Position numbers and translations under genes: made by a program. The notes under the pieces are model-generated. The model saw only the letters and a list, made by a program, of their open reading frames with translations, searched no databases and had not been told where the DNA came from. A stretch of 7,842 nucleotides of DNA from contig DFCD01000010.1 in NCBI GenBank assembly GCA_002366885.1, positions 431 to 8,272 of the forward strand, given 5' to 3'. Each line of letters opens with the position of its first letter. The stretch's first letter is position 1. The stretch is from Verrucomicrobia bacterium UBA3063. Its GTDB lineage: Bacteria > Verrucomicrobiota > Verrucomicrobiia > Methylacidiphilales > Verrucolacustridaceae. Shown here one piece after another: positions 5,580 to 7,842 of this stretch.

Positions 5580-7439
5580 ATGAAAACAAGTTGGAGCAAA
5601 GAACAGGTCGCCGGTGTGTTTTTGACCGCCGTGACCCAGATTATCCTTGGTTACTTCACCCTTTTTATTCAGGCCATTTATCCCGTTTGGTCTTCCCCAT
5701 TCTGGCCTGCTTCCGGGGCTGCTTTGGCTGCTGTCTTACTGGGAGGGCCCCGCATGTTTTTCGGTATCTATCTTGGGCTCTCTGTTCTGGGCTTGAAGTT
5801 CTTCTGGGGCCCATATCCCCTTTGGATGGCGTTCGTAGTTCCTCTGGGAAATTTGAGCGAGACGGGGTTGGCCTATTTTTTATTCCGCTACTTTGTTCCA
5901 AAGTTTGACCCCAGTTTCGGCAATCTCCGCCAGTTGGCTTTCTTCATTCTCCTCTGCCCTTGGATTCCTGCTTTGACGAGCGCGGTAAGCATTCAACTCC
6001 TCCTGCAATATCTGGGAACGATCCCCCCCGATCGCTTTTTCAGCGAAGTCGCCGTCTATTGCCTGGGCAACGCCACCGGCATCCTTCTGGTCACACCCCT
6101 AATTCTCGTCTGGCGGGATCTGCCCCGGTTTCCATGGAAGACACCTCACGGAGGCAAAATTGTCGGACTTTGGTGCGTGCTGCTGACCGGACTCTGGTTC
6201 TACTCCGATCTAACCCCGGCGTGGTGCCGTTTACTGACAGTGGGCCTGATTCCCCTGGTCGCATGGGGAATCTGGGCGACAGGAATCCGAGGAGCCACCA
6301 TTGCCTGCCTCTTGGGCTCCGTTTCTTATTTCGCTTTGGATGTGCCCGGAGCCCGGCCTCTCTCCCAGTTGCTGGAGATCCGACAACAAACCGCGGAGAA
6401 GGATTTTGCGGTGGCAAAACAAATTCAACGAGAACCGGGCATGACCCCTCCCAGTCGGTTGGCCCGGGAAATCTCCGATCAAATCGGACTCCTCGCCATC
6501 ATCTGTGTCACCATTCTCCCCTTGGGCGTGGCCTCGGATGAGCTTCGCCAGAAGGCCTCCCGGGACCGGATGGCTATGACCGCCCTTTCCTCCTCCTTTT
6601 GGAGTTGGACACCGGAAACCGGCAACGAGATCGAGGATCCGAGAATCGCCAAATTTCTTCTCCCTTGGGCCAAGCTGTTTCATGCCGGACAAAAAAGCGG
6701 TAGCCTTAAAATCCGGTCCGCGGACCCGTCCTCGCCGACATTCCTTTCCCACTGGACCGTGCAGGAAACCGCCCCAGATGGCCAACCTCTCCGGGTGATC
6801 GGACTTCTTCAGGACTTTTCTCTGGAGGAGGAGCGCGATGCCGCCTTGGCCCAGGCCCGTCTGGCTGAGCTGGAAATTCAAACCCTTCGCTCCCATCTCA
6901 ACCCCCACCTGCTTTTTAACTGCCTGACCGGCCTCCGCGGCTTGATCACTGCCGACCCCGTCAAGGCGCGTGAGTTTTCCGGGAATCTTGCCCGTTTTCT
7001 CCGTGCGGTGGTCGACTCCGAAAAAAGAAAAACCATTCCGCTGCGGGAGGAGCTGGCCATCTGCGGCGACTTTCTTCGGTTGGAGGAACTCCGCGGCCGC
7101 CCGTTGAACTTGCAGACGCGGCTGGAAACCAAGGATGGGGACATTCTCATTCCCCCGCTGACCTTGGTGACCCTTCTGGAAAACGCCGCCAAGCACGGAC
7201 ACCGCAACGGCCGCGGCCCCTTGCAGATCGAAATCAGCGCGGATCGACCCGACTCCGGCCACATTGCCCTCCGGGTCTGCCAACCGGGGAATCTCCAGAC
7301 CCCGGACGATGGGGCGAACCACGCCGGATTGGATTTGATCCGGCGACAGATCGGGATGGTCTTCGGCGGGCAAGGGCGCCTGAACTTGAAGGAGGAGCCC
7401 TCCGGCAATGTGGTGGCTGAACTCATTTTGCCGGCATGA
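5580..7439 (+). CDS. MASE1-like membrane sensor histidine kinase, LytS/YehU type
   Basis: Membrane sensor kinase of 619 residues that should autophosphorylate on histidine and pass phosphate to the regulator encoded directly after it. Residues 10-252 hold about eight hydrophobic segments, and PFWPASGAALAAVLLGG (40-56) is the hallmark of MASE1-like integral sensor domains. A polar stretch (255-300) precedes a last hydrophobic segment (302-316). A PAS-like segment follows (about 335-413): it begins SSFWSWTPETG and ends DGQPLRVIGLLQDFSLEEERD. A short coiled coil (414-435) leads to the LytS-type core, with LRSHLNPHLLFN (436-447, phospho-acceptor His443), N-box LLENAAKHG (532-540, Asn535) and a glycine-box remnant GLDLIRRQIG (583-592). 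The D-x-G box is weakly conserved. The ATG at 5580 gives a sensible cytosolic N-tail, but no Shine-Dalgarno is present. Its TGA overlaps the next gene's ATG. The sensed signal is unknown. Confidence 0.93.
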   Translation: MKTSWSKEQVAGVFLTAVTQIILGYFTLFIQAIYPVWSSPFWPASGAALAAVLLGGPRMFFGIYLGLSVLGLKFFWGPYPLWMAFVVPLGNLSETGLAYFLFRYFVPKFDPSFGNLRQLAFFILLCPWIPALTSAVSIQLLLQYLGTIPPDRFFSEVAVYCLGNATGILLVTPLILVWRDLPRFPWKTPHGGKIVGLWCVLLTGLWFYSDLTPAWCRLLTVGLIPLVAWGIWATGIRGATIACLLGSVSYFALDVPGARPLSQLLEIRQQTAEKDFAVAKQIQREPGMTPPSRLAREISDQIGLLAIICVTILPLGVASDELRQKASRDRMAMTALSSSFWSWTPETGNEIEDPRIAKFLLPWAKLFHAGQKSGSLKIRSADPSSPTFLSHWTVQETAPDGQPLRVIGLLQDFSLEEERDAALAQARLAELEIQTLRSHLNPHLLFNCLTGLRGLITADPVKAREFSGNLARFLRAVVDSEKRKTIPLREELAICGDFLRLEELRGRPLNLQTRLETKDGDILIPPLTLVTLLENAAKHGHRNGRGPLQIEISADRPDSGHIALRVCQPGNLQTPDDGANHAGLDLIRRQIGMVFGGQGRLNLKEEPSGNVVAELILPA

Positions 7440-7842
7440 AGCTTTCGCCCCTCACCGCGTTTCTGGTCGAGGATGAGCCGCTTTGTCGGGCCGATTTCCG
7501 CCAAACCCTGAACTCTTTCCCTGAGGTCAAGCTGCTCGGGGAGGCGGAAAATCTTTCTGCCGCCCGGAAATTCCTGGAAAGGCAGACGGTCGACACACTG
7601 TTCCTGGATGTCTCTCTGGGCCGGGAGAATGGCCTCGATCTATTGGAAAAACTTTCCCATCGGCCCCAGGTCATCGCCCTGACCGCTCATCCGCAACACG
7701 CCGTGCGGGGTTTTTCCATGGACTTGGCCGACTACATCCTGAAACCAGTGGAAGAGGCTCGTCTGCGGACGGCTTTGAACAAGGTTCGTCACCGACGGGA
7801 AACTGCGGCGTTGCAAACCGGTGGGATCACCTTCGTGGCGGA
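7436..7842 (+). CDS. Response regulator, probably LytTR-type (C-terminus cut off)
   Basis: Response regulator and evident partner of the upstream LytS-type kinase: its ATG (7436-7438) overlaps the kinase TGA in an ATGA junction, so translation is probably coupled. The visible 135 residues hold a complete receiver domain with all key residues: FLVEDEP (9-15, acidic pair E12-D13), phospho-accepting Asp58 in LFLDVSLGRENG (55-66), Thr83 in ALTAHPQHAVRGF (81-93) and Lys103 in DYILKPVEE (99-107). The sequence around Thr83 and Lys103 is typical of regulators with a LytTR DNA-binding domain. A linker follows, and the frame leaves the window at ITFVA, where such an output domain would begin. The LytTR call is therefore inferred from receiver type and kinase partner, not seen. 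Confidence 0.92.
   Translation, partial: MKLSPLTAFLVEDEPLCRADFRQTLNSFPEVKLLGEAENLSAARKFLERQTVDTLFLDVSLGRENGLDLLEKLSHRPQVIALTAHPQHAVRGFSMDLADYILKPVEEARLRTALNKVRHRRETAALQTGGITFVA

Noticed and set aside
6231..7373. Long minus-strand open frame of 380 codons inside the histidine kinase gene
   Set aside because: It is antisense to the kinase, whose motifs are unmistakable. The translation is glycine-rich and motif-free.

Overview
The window carries six protein genes on a GC-rich bacterial chromosome segment. Both ends cut through genes. There is no rRNA, tRNA, CRISPR array, insertion sequence or phage gene that I can see. The MutS sequence, the weak or absent Shine-Dalgarno sequences and the gene mix suggest a Gram-negative bacterium of the Verrucomicrobiota/PVC type. 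This is an impression from reading, not a database result.

Region 1 (1-3480, minus strand) is a two-gene unit read right to left. mutS (mismatch recognition ATPase) comes first, followed 49 nt later by a glycosyltransferase of the MGDG-synthase/UgtP type, which probably makes glycosyl-diacylglycerol. The glycosyltransferase loses its C-terminus at the window edge. MutS is complete but short at its C-terminus and ends in a motif resembling a sliding-clamp-binding peptide.

Region 2 (3481-3677) is a divergent intergenic region with a small GC hairpin and three ATCCCG copies. To its right, on the plus strand, lies a 382-aa protein with a glycosyltransferase-like (GT-B) organisation and no confident specific function.

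Region 3 (4830-7842) is a signal-transduction locus. A LuxR-family regulator (minus strand) has a receiver-like domain that lacks the phospho-accepting aspartate. It is transcribed divergently from a membrane histidine kinase (MASE1-like membrane domain, PAS-like segment, LytS-type kinase core). That kinase overlaps by 4 nt a response regulator with an intact receiver, whose presumed LytTR output domain lies past the window edge. The kinase and the response regulator form an evident two-component pair. The atypical LuxR regulator shares their AT-rich 123-bp control region and is the most interesting candidate for a third component. The glycosyltransferase-like gene and the LuxR gene converge with only 3 nt between stop codons.
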